From Rhodospirillaceae bacterium UBA6219 (lineage in GTDB: Bacteria; Pseudomonadota; Alphaproteobacteria; Rhodospirillales; Magnetospirillaceae), in the NCBI GenBank assembly GCA_002435715.1, contig DISD01000068.1:1-64000 (forward strand): a stretch of 64,000 nucleotides of DNA, given 5' to 3'. A program made the translations under genes and the position numbers. The notes beneath the pieces are model-generated. The model worked only from the letters and a program-made list of their open reading frames with translations. It made no database searches and was not told the DNA's origin. Positions 24,772 to 32,444 of the stretch are shown in pieces. Every line of letters begins with the position of its first letter. The stretch's first letter is position 1.

Positions 24772-25152
24772 TCAGTCCCGGCGCCGTTCGATTTCGATGC
24801 CGACCGAGGCGGCTTCGGCATAGACGTCCAGTTTTTCCGCCCGCACACGGACCGAACGCACCCGGTCGTCGACCAGGCACAGCTCGGCGATTTTTTCGGC
24901 CAGGGTTTCCACCAGGTTGATGTGGCCTTCGGCCAGCATCTTCTTGATGCCTTCGATGACGTCTTCATAAGAAACGACGTTGGCGATGTCGTCGGACAAC
25001 GGGCCGGCCTGTTCCAGCACGGCCATTTCCACGTTGATGCGCACCCGCTGCGGCGCCAGCAATTCGTGGGCATGAATGCCGATCAGGCATTTCAGCACCA
25101 GATCACGCACCAATATGCGGTAAAGCTTGGCCTCGCCGGGCTTGGCGAACAT
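24772..25152 (-). CDS. folB: Dihydroneopterin aldolase
   Basis: 126 residues. Blocks: YRILVRDLVLKCLIGIHAHELLAPQRVRINVEM, VVSYEDVIEGIKKML, INLVETLAEKIAELCL, and VRVRAEKLDVY-x-EAASVGIEIER. Cleaves dihydroneopterin to 6-hydroxymethyl-dihydropterin and glycolaldehyde in folate synthesis. The ATG 25152 start is 12 nt after the folK stop, so the two consecutive folate steps share an operon (folK first). Confidence 0.92.
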   Translation of the reverse strand: MFAKPGEAKLYRILVRDLVLKCLIGIHAHELLAPQRVRINVEMAVLEQAGPLSDDIANVVSYEDVIEGIKKMLAEGHINLVETLAEKIAELCLVDDRVRSVRVRAEKLDVYAEAASVGIEIERRRD

Positions 25153-25164
25153 GGCGGATCCTTT

Positions 25165-25662
25165 TCAGCTTAAGGAAAGGGGGCTGACCTCGACCCGGTC
25201 GTCGGGAGAATCGGGCAAGGCGGCCAGGAGTTGGGCGATGGTGGTGCCGGTCGACGGATGCACTACCGGGCCGGCGATGTCGGCCAGGGGGGCCAGGGCG
25301 AAGCGGCGCTCCGCCATCCGGGGATGGGGGATGGACAAATTCTCGCTGTCCAGGACCAGATCGTCGTACAGCAAGATATCAAGGTCGATATGACGCGGCC
25401 CATAGCGCCGCGAGGCGACGCGCCCCAATTCTTCCTCGAGCTGCTTCAGGCGGTTCAGCAAGGGCAGGGGGGGCAGGTCCGTCTCCAGACAGGCGGCCAT
25501 GTTCAGGAAGGCGGGCTGATCCAGGTCGTAAAGCGGCGCGGTTTCATAAACCCGTGACAGGCCGCTGACATCCCCCAATTCCGACAAGGCTTTGATCGCC
25601 ATGCGTAAATTCCCGGCACGGTCGCCAAGGTTGGTGCCCAATCCCAGAAAAACGCGCGCCAT
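25165..25662 (-). CDS. folK: 6-hydroxymethyl-7,8-dihydropterin pyrophosphokinase
   Basis: 165 residues from ATG 25662: VFLGLGTNLGDRAGNLRMAI, SRVYETAPLYDLDQPAFLNMAACLET, and RRYGPRHIDLDILLYDDLVLDSENLSIPHPRMAERRFALAPLADIAG. All HPPK motifs are present, including the Mg-binding D-x-D of HIDLDIL. Transfers pyrophosphate from ATP to the pterin. Operon with folB. Confidence 0.95.
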   Translation of the reverse strand: MARVFLGLGTNLGDRAGNLRMAIKALSELGDVSGLSRVYETAPLYDLDQPAFLNMAACLETDLPPLPLLNRLKQLEEELGRVASRRYGPRHIDLDILLYDDLVLDSENLSIPHPRMAERRFALAPLADIAGPVVHPSTGTTIAQLLAALPDSPDDRVEVSPLSLS

Positions 25663-25737
25663 CGCCCCTGCCCTTGGCTTCGGAAGGGCGCAACAATCCT
25701 CTGTTTCGCGGCGGAAGGCAAGCAATGTATGTGGGGG

Positions 25738-26418
25738 TCAGCCCTGGGCCAGATCCAGCGGTGCCGCCCATCCTGACGACATGGCGATACGGACCGCTTG
25801 GGCGCGGTTGGCGGCGCCGATCTTGCGATAGACGTTGCGCAAATGCACCTTGATGGTGATTTCCTGCAATTCCAAGGCAATGGCGATTTCCTTGTTGGTG
25901 CGACCTTCCACCAACAGCGCCAGAATTTCCGATTCGCGCCGCGACAGCTTGTCGAAGGGGGCGGGCACTTCCCCGGTCAGGGTGGGAGTCACCGGGCGCG
26001 GCATGGGAATGGATTGCGTCGCTTCCTCGAAGAAGGTGGACGACGGCAGGTATTTTTCGCCCGACAGCACCAGTCGCAGGGCGTTGACCATGGCGGTGCC
26101 CGACACGGTCTTGGGGATGAAGCCGGCGGCGCCGGCCTGAACGGCGGCGACCACGTGGTCGCGGGTCGAGAAGCCGGACACCACCACCGGAATGCCCGGG
26201 CATTGCTTCAAGACCGCATCAAGTCCCTTCAGGCCGTCCATGCCGGGCATCATCAGGTCCAGCAGAACCAGTCCCAGGGATTGCGTTTGCGAGATGGCGG
26301 TCAGGGCTTCGGACAGGTTGGAAGCGTCAAGGATTTCCGCCGTGGCGTCCAGTTCATGCAAAAACGGCTTCAAGCCGTCCCGCACCAGCTTGTGGTCGTC
26401 GGCGACCAAAATTTGCAT
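25738..26418 (-). CDS. NarL/LuxR-type response regulator, intact
   Basis: Receiver (LVADDHKLVRDGL, LVLLDLMMPGMDG, GFIPKT) and complete LuxR HTH (LSRRESEILALLVEGRTNKEIAIALELQEITIKVHLRNVYRKIGAANRAQAV). About 226 residues from ATG 26418, preceded by GGAGGG. It is a paralogue of the two damaged regulators at 20..529 and 725..1355 and shows what they would look like intact. It lies 83 nt after the kinase 26502..28586, its probable cognate sensor. Confidence 0.93.
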   Translation of the reverse strand: MQILVADDHKLVRDGLKPFLHELDATAEILDASNLSEALTAISQTQSLGLVLLDLMMPGMDGLKGLDAVLKQCPGIPVVVSGFSTRDHVVAAVQAGAAGFIPKTVSGTAMVNALRLVLSGEKYLPSSTFFEEATQSIPMPRPVTPTLTGEVPAPFDKLSRRESEILALLVEGRTNKEIAIALELQEITIKVHLRNVYRKIGAANRAQAVRIAMSSGWAAPLDLAQG

Positions 26419-26501
26419 CACGCTTTCCCTCCGCCCCGCCCCTCGGGGCTTAATTAATGCACAAGAATAGAAGGTCGCCGTTTATCGGACAATGACAACA
26501 T

Positions 26502-28586
26502 TCAGTTTTGGGGAAATTCTTCATCACCGGGGGGCAGCAAGAAGGTGGCTATGATTTCCCCCAATTTTCCTAAGGCCACCGGTTTCTTCAGTACGGCGCA
26601 TCGGTCGTCTTGCAGGTTTTCCGCCAGTCTTTCGGTGGCGCCCAGATGTCCAGTGACGATGACGATGGGTTGTAGCGGGTCGAATTCCCGCAATTGTTCG
26701 ACCAATTGTTCACCGTCGCCCGACGGCATGCGCAAATCGGTGATCACCACGTCGGCCGGGTCGGCGCGGAACTTGGCCAAGGCGTCGCTGCCGCTGCCGC
26801 AAAGCGTGACCCGGTATCCCATTTCGGTCAGATACCGCCCCAGGGTTTCCACCGCCGTCTTTTCGTCGTCCACCACCATGATGTGGGCGTCGATGGGGCA
26901 AACCTGCGGGGTTGGGGCTTCGGGGGCGTCGGGAATGGCGGTTTCGGCCGGCAAGGTGATGGCGAAGCAGGCCCCTTGCTTGCTGTTTTCCAGTTCCAGG
27001 CGGCCGTTCATGGCGTTGATGATGCCGAAGCTGACGGACAGCCCCAAACCGGTGCCGCGGCCCGCTTCCTTGGTGGTGAAGAAGGGCTCGAAAATGCGCT
27101 CGCGCACGGCGGCCGGAATACCGGGGCCGTTATCGGCGACCCGGATCATCAGGCGGTCGCCGTCTTGTCGGGCCGAAACCGAAATCCGGTCCAAGCCGGC
27201 GCCGCCGTCCCGCTCGCGCTTTTCCTTCAACGCGTGCTGGGCGTTCGACAGCAGGTTCATGATCACCTGTTCCAATTGCACGCGACGGCCGCGCACCGGC
27301 AACGGATCGTCGGGCAGGTCGATGACCAGGTCGATGCCGTCGGGCCGCAATTGTCCTTCGATCACCGTCAGGGCCGAGCGGATGGCGCCGACAGCGTCGA
27401 AGACCTGCACCGGGGTGTTGTCGCGGCGCGAGAAGATGCGGATGTCGTCGATGATCTCGGCGGTGCGTTGCGACTGGTCGGCGATCAACTGCAATTGCTG
27501 GGCCTGCCATTCGGGCGTCGCCTTGCCGCGTTCCAGGAACAACAGCGCGCCTTCCGCCGTCAGCCGGATGATGTTCAGCGGCTGCGACAATTCATGCACC
27601 AGTCCGGCGGCCATTTCGCCCAGGGTGGCCAGCTTGGCGGTCTGCACCAATTGTTCCTGCACCTCGCGCCGGTCCGACACGTCGCGGATGACCAACAGGC
27701 GGCAGACCCGGTCATGGAACGTGATGGTGGTGCCCACCACTTCGGCGTCGAAATCGCTGCCGTCAAGGCGGTACATCTTGTGTTCGGCCCGGACCTTGCC
27801 GGGGGCGGCCCGGGTGAAGCGTTCGCGCACGCTGGCGTGTTCGCTTTGGGGGATCAGGGTCAGCACCGAACGGCCGACCAGGGATTTCAGGTCGGTATGG
27901 AAGATCTGCAGGGCCGTCGGGTTGGCGAACAGGATCTCGCCCATGGCGTGGACCAGGATGGCGTCAGGCGTCAGCTCGATCAACGAACGATAACGTTCCT
28001 CGCTTTCCGCCAATTGCCGCAAGGTGCGGTCGTGCTGGACCCGCATGCGCTGGGCCCCGATCCCATAACTGAGGTTGCGGGCCAAATCCTCCAGCAACCT
28101 GACGATGTCGGCATCGAAAGCGTCGGGTTCGGCGGCGAAGATGGAAAGCGCGCCGATGCGTTCGGCCCCCAGGGTCAAGGGCAGGGCGATGCACGAGCGA
28201 AAGCCGTGAATGCGCGCGGTGTTGCGCCACGGCGTGAAGCGGGGGTCGGTGTCGGTGTCGACGGTGACCTGGGTGATGCCGGTGCGGATGGCGTTGCCGA
28301 CGGGGCCGCAGCCCAGCTCGCACTCGCCCCACGACATCTGCAAATCGTCCAAAAAGGTGACGCCCCAGCCGGCCATGGCCATGGACCGGACCGAGCGGGC
28401 CGGGTCGTTCTGGGCATAGCCCACCCAGGACATCTTGAAGCCGGCGATTTCAACGGCGATCCGGCAGATGTGTTCCAGCAGCGCCAATTCGTCAGGCGCC
28501 CGCAGCAAGGCCTCGGTCGAACGGGTCAAGGTGGTGACGGCACGGTCGATCTGGCGGAGTTGATCGGCGACGGAATGTGCGATCAT
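26502..28586 (-). CDS. Hybrid GAF-PAS sensor kinase
   Basis: 694 residues, soluble. GAF (about 30-180: ICRIAVEIAGFKMSWVGYA, GFRSCIALPL), PAS (205-325), HisKA (GLVHELSQPLNIIRL), HATPase (SNAQHAL, DNGPGIP, GTGLGLSVS) and a C-terminal receiver (MVVDDEKTAVETLGRYL, VVITDLRMPSGDG, LKKPV). Upstream in the operon of the NarL regulator 25738..26418. Its H-box is nearly identical to those in the 1414..4809 kinase and the 516..713 peptide, pointing to a duplicated signalling module. Confidence 0.92.
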   Translation of the reverse strand: MIAHSVADQLRQIDRAVTTLTRSTEALLRAPDELALLEHICRIAVEIAGFKMSWVGYAQNDPARSVRSMAMAGWGVTFLDDLQMSWGECELGCGPVGNAIRTGITQVTVDTDTDPRFTPWRNTARIHGFRSCIALPLTLGAERIGALSIFAAEPDAFDADIVRLLEDLARNLSYGIGAQRMRVQHDRTLRQLAESEERYRSLIELTPDAILVHAMGEILFANPTALQIFHTDLKSLVGRSVLTLIPQSEHASVRERFTRAAPGKVRAEHKMYRLDGSDFDAEVVGTTITFHDRVCRLLVIRDVSDRREVQEQLVQTAKLATLGEMAAGLVHELSQPLNIIRLTAEGALLFLERGKATPEWQAQQLQLIADQSQRTAEIIDDIRIFSRRDNTPVQVFDAVGAIRSALTVIEGQLRPDGIDLVIDLPDDPLPVRGRRVQLEQVIMNLLSNAQHALKEKRERDGGAGLDRISVSARQDGDRLMIRVADNGPGIPAAVRERIFEPFFTTKEAGRGTGLGLSVSFGIINAMNGRLELENSKQGACFAITLPAETAIPDAPEAPTPQVCPIDAHIMVVDDEKTAVETLGRYLTEMGYRVTLCGSGSDALAKFRADPADVVITDLRMPSGDGEQLVEQLREFDPLQPIVIVTGHLGATERLAENLQDDRCAVLKKPVALGKLGEIIATFLLPPGDEEFPQN

Positions 28587-28698
28587 CGCGGCGTGAGGCC
28601 TTTCCCTGGCAACGGGTTGGTGAGATACATGCTAACCCGAGGTTCCGGCGGACGATAGTGGTTCCGTCGATTAAGGTGCCCGGCGCAAAGGGTGAGGC

Positions 28699-29361
28699 AT
28701 GGACATCAAAGGCTACATCGTCGGATTAATGCTGGTGGCCGCTCCTTTGACGGGGCGGGCCGCCGAGCGCGCTTTGGACCTTTTGGACGCGCCGGTGTCC
28801 TATAGCGCCGATTTCACCGTCAGCGGCGACAAAGGGACCTATCACGGCAGCGTGCGCCACGTTCCGGGGCGTGAACGTCGCGATTTCGCCACCAAGGACG
28901 GCGGCCAGGCGGTGATCCTGCGTCGCGACACCAATGTCGCTTATCTGTTGAAGCCCGGCGGGAAATGGTATGTGGGCATGGGCTTTTCCGCCGTCGGCGC
29001 CCTGGCCGGCGGGGTGGACAATCTAGTCGTCGAACGGGTCAAGCAGGGCGGCGAAACCATCGGCGGCGTCAAGACCACCCGCTACAAGGTGACCGGGAAC
29101 GGCCCCAAGGGCAGCACTTTCGACGGTCACGCCTGGTTCAGCGCCGAGGGTGTCCTGGTCAAGGCGGCGGGGACGTTGACGCAAGCCAATGGCCGGGCCT
29201 CGCAGGTGCAGACCCAATTGTCCAACCTGCGTCTGGGCAAGGTGGACGAAGCCGCCTTCGAGTTGCCCCAAGGCTGGTTCGGCATGGATTTGCGCGCGGT
29301 GCCGGCCGAGCGTCTGGCCCAGATGGTGGAAAGCATCAAGCCCTTGCTGGAAGGGCGTTAG
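28699..29361 (+). CDS. Exported hypothetical protein, LolA/DUF4412-like
   Basis: 220 residues with a signal peptide (MDIKGYIVGLMLVAAPLTGRAA). The mature part alternates strands (YSADFTVSGDKGTYHGSVRHVPGRERRDF, VAYLLKPGGKWYVGMGF, TTRYKVTG, DGHAWFSAEGVLVKAAG) and ends VDEAAFELPQGW, the pattern of DUF4412/LolA-type outer-membrane-lipoprotein carrier folds. The function is unknown; periplasmic lipid or lipoprotein binding is the best guess. Monocistronic with a strong terminator. Confidence 0.75.
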   Translation: MDIKGYIVGLMLVAAPLTGRAAERALDLLDAPVSYSADFTVSGDKGTYHGSVRHVPGRERRDFATKDGGQAVILRRDTNVAYLLKPGGKWYVGMGFSAVGALAGGVDNLVVERVKQGGETIGGVKTTRYKVTGNGPKGSTFDGHAWFSAEGVLVKAAGTLTQANGRASQVQTQLSNLRLGKVDEAAFELPQGWFGMDLRAVPAERLAQMVESIKPLLEGR

Positions 29362-29363
29362 GG

Positions 29364-29395
29364 CGGATTTCGATCAATCGGAATCCGTTTTCTTT
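29364..29395 (+). terminator. Intrinsic terminator
   Basis: CGGATTTCGAT / ATCGGAATCCG, an 11-bp stem with one G-T type mismatch and a 2-nt loop, followed by TTTTCTTT. Begins 3 nt after the stop at 29361. Confidence 0.85.
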
Positions 29396-29452
29396 GACAC
29401 GGTGCGCCGCGTTCCGTGGCCGCTGAAATGCCACTCGGGCTTGTCGCGGTTA

Positions 29453-30013
29453 TCACCAGTAACGGATGCGGCCGGTATCCAGGTGGACGAATTTCGACCC
29501 GGGATAGGTGCCGACGCCGCCGCCCTTCAGGGATTTGGCGGCGCGGCCGATGGTGCGGGTGCTGGAACCGGGAATGCGGATGTCCACCGCCTTGCCGCTC
29601 ATGTGCAGGCTGCCTTGGGCGACGCCGTCGGTGGCCGAGGCCAACAGCGCGTTGGTGGCTGGCGAACGATAGCCCGAAACGATGTGAATGGCGCCCTTGC
29701 CGCCCAGGCGGCGGTGGGTGGCGGCCATCAAATCCAAAAGGCGCGGGTCCATGGGGTGGGTGTCGCCGGACCGGTGGTCGCGCAACAGCGCGTTGATCTG
29801 TGACAGCGATTTGGTGATATAGCGGCCTTCGGCCCAATACACCACCTTCAGCCATTCCCCGGTATGGATGTTGTAAAGACGCAAAGCACGTTCCGGCAGG
29901 GCGCGGACGGCGGCTTCCAAGGGATTGGTGAAAGCCAAGGTGGCGGCGCCCAGACCGGCGCCCAGGAACAAGCGGCGCGACAGCAGGCGTTCGCCCAGAT
30001 CATCCCGGTTCAT
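29453..30013 (-). CDS. DUF882 family (M15-type) peptidase-like protein, Tat-exported
   Basis: 186 residues from ATG 30013. The N terminus carries a twin-arginine signal (LLSRRLFLGAGLGAATLAF). The domain has IHTGEWLKVVYW, INALLRDHRSGDTHPMDPRLLDLM, HIVSGYRSPATNALL, SLHMSGKAVDIRI and GTYPGSKFVHLDTG; the His/Asp residues match zinc ligands of M15-like D-Ala-D-Ala peptidases. Probable peptidoglycan-acting periplasmic enzyme. It lies 85 nt downstream of the L,D-transpeptidase gene on the same strand, which supports a wall role. Confidence 0.88.
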   Translation of the reverse strand: MNRDDLGERLLSRRLFLGAGLGAATLAFTNPLEAAVRALPERALRLYNIHTGEWLKVVYWAEGRYITKSLSQINALLRDHRSGDTHPMDPRLLDLMAATHRRLGGKGAIHIVSGYRSPATNALLASATDGVAQGSLHMSGKAVDIRIPGSSTRTIGRAAKSLKGGGVGTYPGSKFVHLDTGRIRYW

Positions 30014-30098
30014 GTGGTACCCCCTTCTGACGGGGGAGAGTCTTACCACCGGGACGGGGAGGGGAGTCAACGGGGAAAGCGACTCGGTACGCACAAGC

Positions 30099-31688
30099 TT
30101 AGGGCTTGCCGGATTCCTGGCTCACCTGCGGTTGAACCGGCTGTTGGCGGCGCTTCAAAGCGGCTTTCAGGCGACCGTCATGACCGTAAAGGTCTTCGGT
30201 GAAATGCACAGTCCCGTCTTCGTCGGCCCAGGCGGTCATGTACATCAGATAGACGGTCAGCGGCTTCTCCAACCTGACCGTTCGGGTGGTGTCGTCCAGC
30301 ACCCATTCGTCGATCTTGTCGGCACTGGCCGGCAGCAACAGCTTGGCCAGTTCCACCGGTTGTTCCAGACGCACGCAGCCATGGGACAGGGCGCGGAAGA
30401 TGCGGCCGAAATACTGGCGCTTGGGCGTGTCGTGCAGATAGATGTCGTCGCCATTGTCCAAATTGAACTTCACCTGACCCAGGGCGTTGTCGAAACCCGG
30501 CTTCTGACGCAGGCGATAGGGGAATTTGGAATATTTGCTCCAATCGATGCCCAGGCCCTGCGACTTTTCGAAATCGTCGTCGAAGGCATCCAGGATGCGC
30601 ATGTTGTTGGTGGCCAGATAGGTGGAATCCTTGCGCAGCTTGGGCAGGATTTCCTTGGTGGCGATAGACGGCGGTACCGTCCAGGTGGGGTTGATCACCA
30701 CCGAGGTCATGGTCGTGGCCATGGTCGGCGTCTGGTGCTGCACGTTGCCCACCACCACCCGCATGGCCATGTCGATGCGGCCGTCGCGCACCAATTCGAA
30801 ATGGGCCGCCGGCAGGTTGACGGCGATATGGGTGGAATCCAGACGTGCCGGCATCCACCGCCAACGTTCCAGATTGGCGGTGATCTGGCGCAGACGTTCC
30901 TCGGCGCTGACGTTCAGCGCCATCAGGGTCTGGCGGCCGATGGCGCCGTCGGGGTCGATGCCGTGCCGCTTTTGAAAGCGTTTGACCGCGTCCACCAAGG
31001 GGGCGTCCAGCTTGGTGCCCTTGTCTTGCGTTGCGGCCAGTTCGCCGGTGACGATCAGACGCTTGCGCACCAGCAGCAGACGGGCGTCTTCCATGTCCGG
31101 CTTGATGGACGGGCCGTCGGGAATGGCGGTCCAGCCACCGTCGGCGACCAGTTTTTCATAAGGGACGAGGGCCGCCTTCAGCCGGTGATAGCCCACATAG
31201 GCCGGTTGCAGCGGCCCCAGCGTGGCGTCCAGGTCGCGGCCGGCGGCCAAATCTTTCAACGCGGCGGCGACATCCACCTTGTGACGGATTTCCACACCCA
31301 TGCCGCCCACTTGGCGCGACGGGGTGACGCGGCCGATGGACAAATCGCGCGAGAAACGGGCCAAGGCCTCGGACACCAGCAGGTCGCGGTCGTCACCGGT
31401 AGCGTTGGCTGGAACGGTATAAGATTGTGGGCGCAAGCCCTCGGCGGCGGCGACAGCGTGGATTTGCGCCAGCAATTGGTCGGCCCGGGTTTGGGCCGCT
31501 CCACTCCACGCCGGCTTGAAGCCGCGTTCGGCGTAAAACGCCCGGATCAGGCTGGATTCCACCGGGTGTTCGCCGACCTGGATGACCGCCGAATCCTCGC
31601 CCAGGCGCGAAGCGATCGTCGAAGCGAGCAATTCGGCCGGCAGCAGGGACAGGGAAAAGGCGACCAAAAACGGGCGTACAAACGACAC
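30099..31688 (-). CDS. L,D-transpeptidase (YcbB/LdtD-like)
   Basis: 529 residues, GTG start at 31688, signal peptide (FLVAFSLSLLPAELLAS). An N-terminal scaffold follows, then a peptidoglycan-binding repeat (LVDAVKRFQKRHGIDPDGAIGRQTLMALN), and the YkuD catalytic domain (MRVVVGNVQHQTPTM, NPTWTVPPSIATKEILP) with the SHGCVRLEQP active-site motif (His, Cys, Arg). Makes 3-3 crosslinks or anchors proteins to peptidoglycan in the periplasm. It heads a probable operon with the DUF882 protein. Confidence 0.93.
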   Translation of the reverse strand: MSFVRPFLVAFSLSLLPAELLASTIASRLGEDSAVIQVGEHPVESSLIRAFYAERGFKPAWSGAAQTRADQLLAQIHAVAAAEGLRPQSYTVPANATGDDRDLLVSEALARFSRDLSIGRVTPSRQVGGMGVEIRHKVDVAAALKDLAAGRDLDATLGPLQPAYVGYHRLKAALVPYEKLVADGGWTAIPDGPSIKPDMEDARLLLVRKRLIVTGELAATQDKGTKLDAPLVDAVKRFQKRHGIDPDGAIGRQTLMALNVSAEERLRQITANLERWRWMPARLDSTHIAVNLPAAHFELVRDGRIDMAMRVVVGNVQHQTPTMATTMTSVVINPTWTVPPSIATKEILPKLRKDSTYLATNNMRILDAFDDDFEKSQGLGIDWSKYSKFPYRLRQKPGFDNALGQVKFNLDNGDDIYLHDTPKRQYFGRIFRALSHGCVRLEQPVELAKLLLPASADKIDEWVLDDTTRTVRLEKPLTVYLMYMTAWADEDGTVHFTEDLYGHDGRLKAALKRRQQPVQPQVSQESGKP

Positions 31689-31845
31689 GACGACACACTC
31701 GGGGTAACTTCACACCTGATCACTGCATATCAGTAGAGATGGGGGCTGAGTCAACGATTGTCGCTGCATGTGCGTGACGTCGTCGCGACACTGCGTCAGA
31801 TAAGCAACAGTGTGTTCACCCTATGCGGTGGCCCGCAGGGGGGAT

Positions 31846-31873
31846 CCCGGTCCGATGCCGGCATCGGACCGGG
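31846..31873 (-). terminator. Perfect 28-bp palindrome after the rhodanese gene
   Basis: CCCGGTCCGATGCC followed directly by its exact reverse complement. It begins 7 nt past the rhodanese stop on the minus strand. There is no T tract, so this is either an I-shaped terminator or a protein-binding palindrome. Confidence 0.55.
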
Positions 31874-31880
31874 GCGCACC

Positions 31881-32300
31881 TTATCCTTGTATCCACGGCA
31901 GGTTGGATGCTTTCCAGCCGGCCTGAGAACCGCGATGACGCACCCCGTCCAGCGGTCCTTCGAAGCCGTCCGAGATGTTCCAGCATTGGCCGTAGCCCAG
32001 TGTCGTCATCAATTCCGCCGCCGCCTTGGACCGCACCCCGGACCGGCACAGGAAATAAAGCGGGGTGTCGGTGGTGATGCCCTGGGCCGCCAGTTGCTGC
32101 GCGAAGGATTCGTTCTTGGCCATGGTCGGGAAGACCTGCCACGACACCAACAAGGGCTGCTTTTCCAAAGACGACAAATCGGGCACGCCGACGAATTGCC
32201 ATTCGGCTTGGGTGCGCACGTCCACCAATCGGGAATCGGGGGATTGGCTGAGCTTTTCCCAGGTGTCGCGGGGGGAAATGTCGCCTGCGTAAGTGCTCAT
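31881..32300 (-). CDS. Rhodanese-like sulfurtransferase
   Basis: 139 residues: SRLVDVRTQAEWQFVGVPDL, a substrate loop LYFLCRSGVRSKAAAELM with catalytic Cys (CRSGVRS), and CWNISDGFEGPLD. Single-domain rhodanese, cytoplasmic, transferring sulfane sulfur. Divergent from the sulfate-reduction operon across 144 bp, so the two are probably co-regulated. Confidence 0.92.
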   Translation of the reverse strand: MSTYAGDISPRDTWEKLSQSPDSRLVDVRTQAEWQFVGVPDLSSLEKQPLLVSWQVFPTMAKNESFAQQLAAQGITTDTPLYFLCRSGVRSKAAAELMTTLGYGQCWNISDGFEGPLDGVRHRGSQAGWKASNLPWIQG

Positions 32301-32444
32301 TGGGCTTTCCTTTCTACGTTAAATCTAGTGGTAAATAGGATTAATCAACACAAAAAACTGTTGTTATGTAGATAATGGCATGATATCTCGTAAAACACAT
32401 TATGACATACACCTTTATTGGTGTGAATAAGAAAGGTGCCTACG
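32301..32444. promoter_or_regulatory. Divergent promoter region of rhodanese and cys operon
   Basis: AT-rich compared with its flanks. Contains ACACC-TTTATT-GGTGT at 32409-32424, which would form a small hairpin 20 bp upstream of the cysI-like start, and TTGTTA/GATAAT-like promoter elements around 32362-32385. A LysR- or Rrf2-type sulfur regulator site is expected here from the gene content, but no consensus can be recognised with confidence. Confidence 0.35.
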
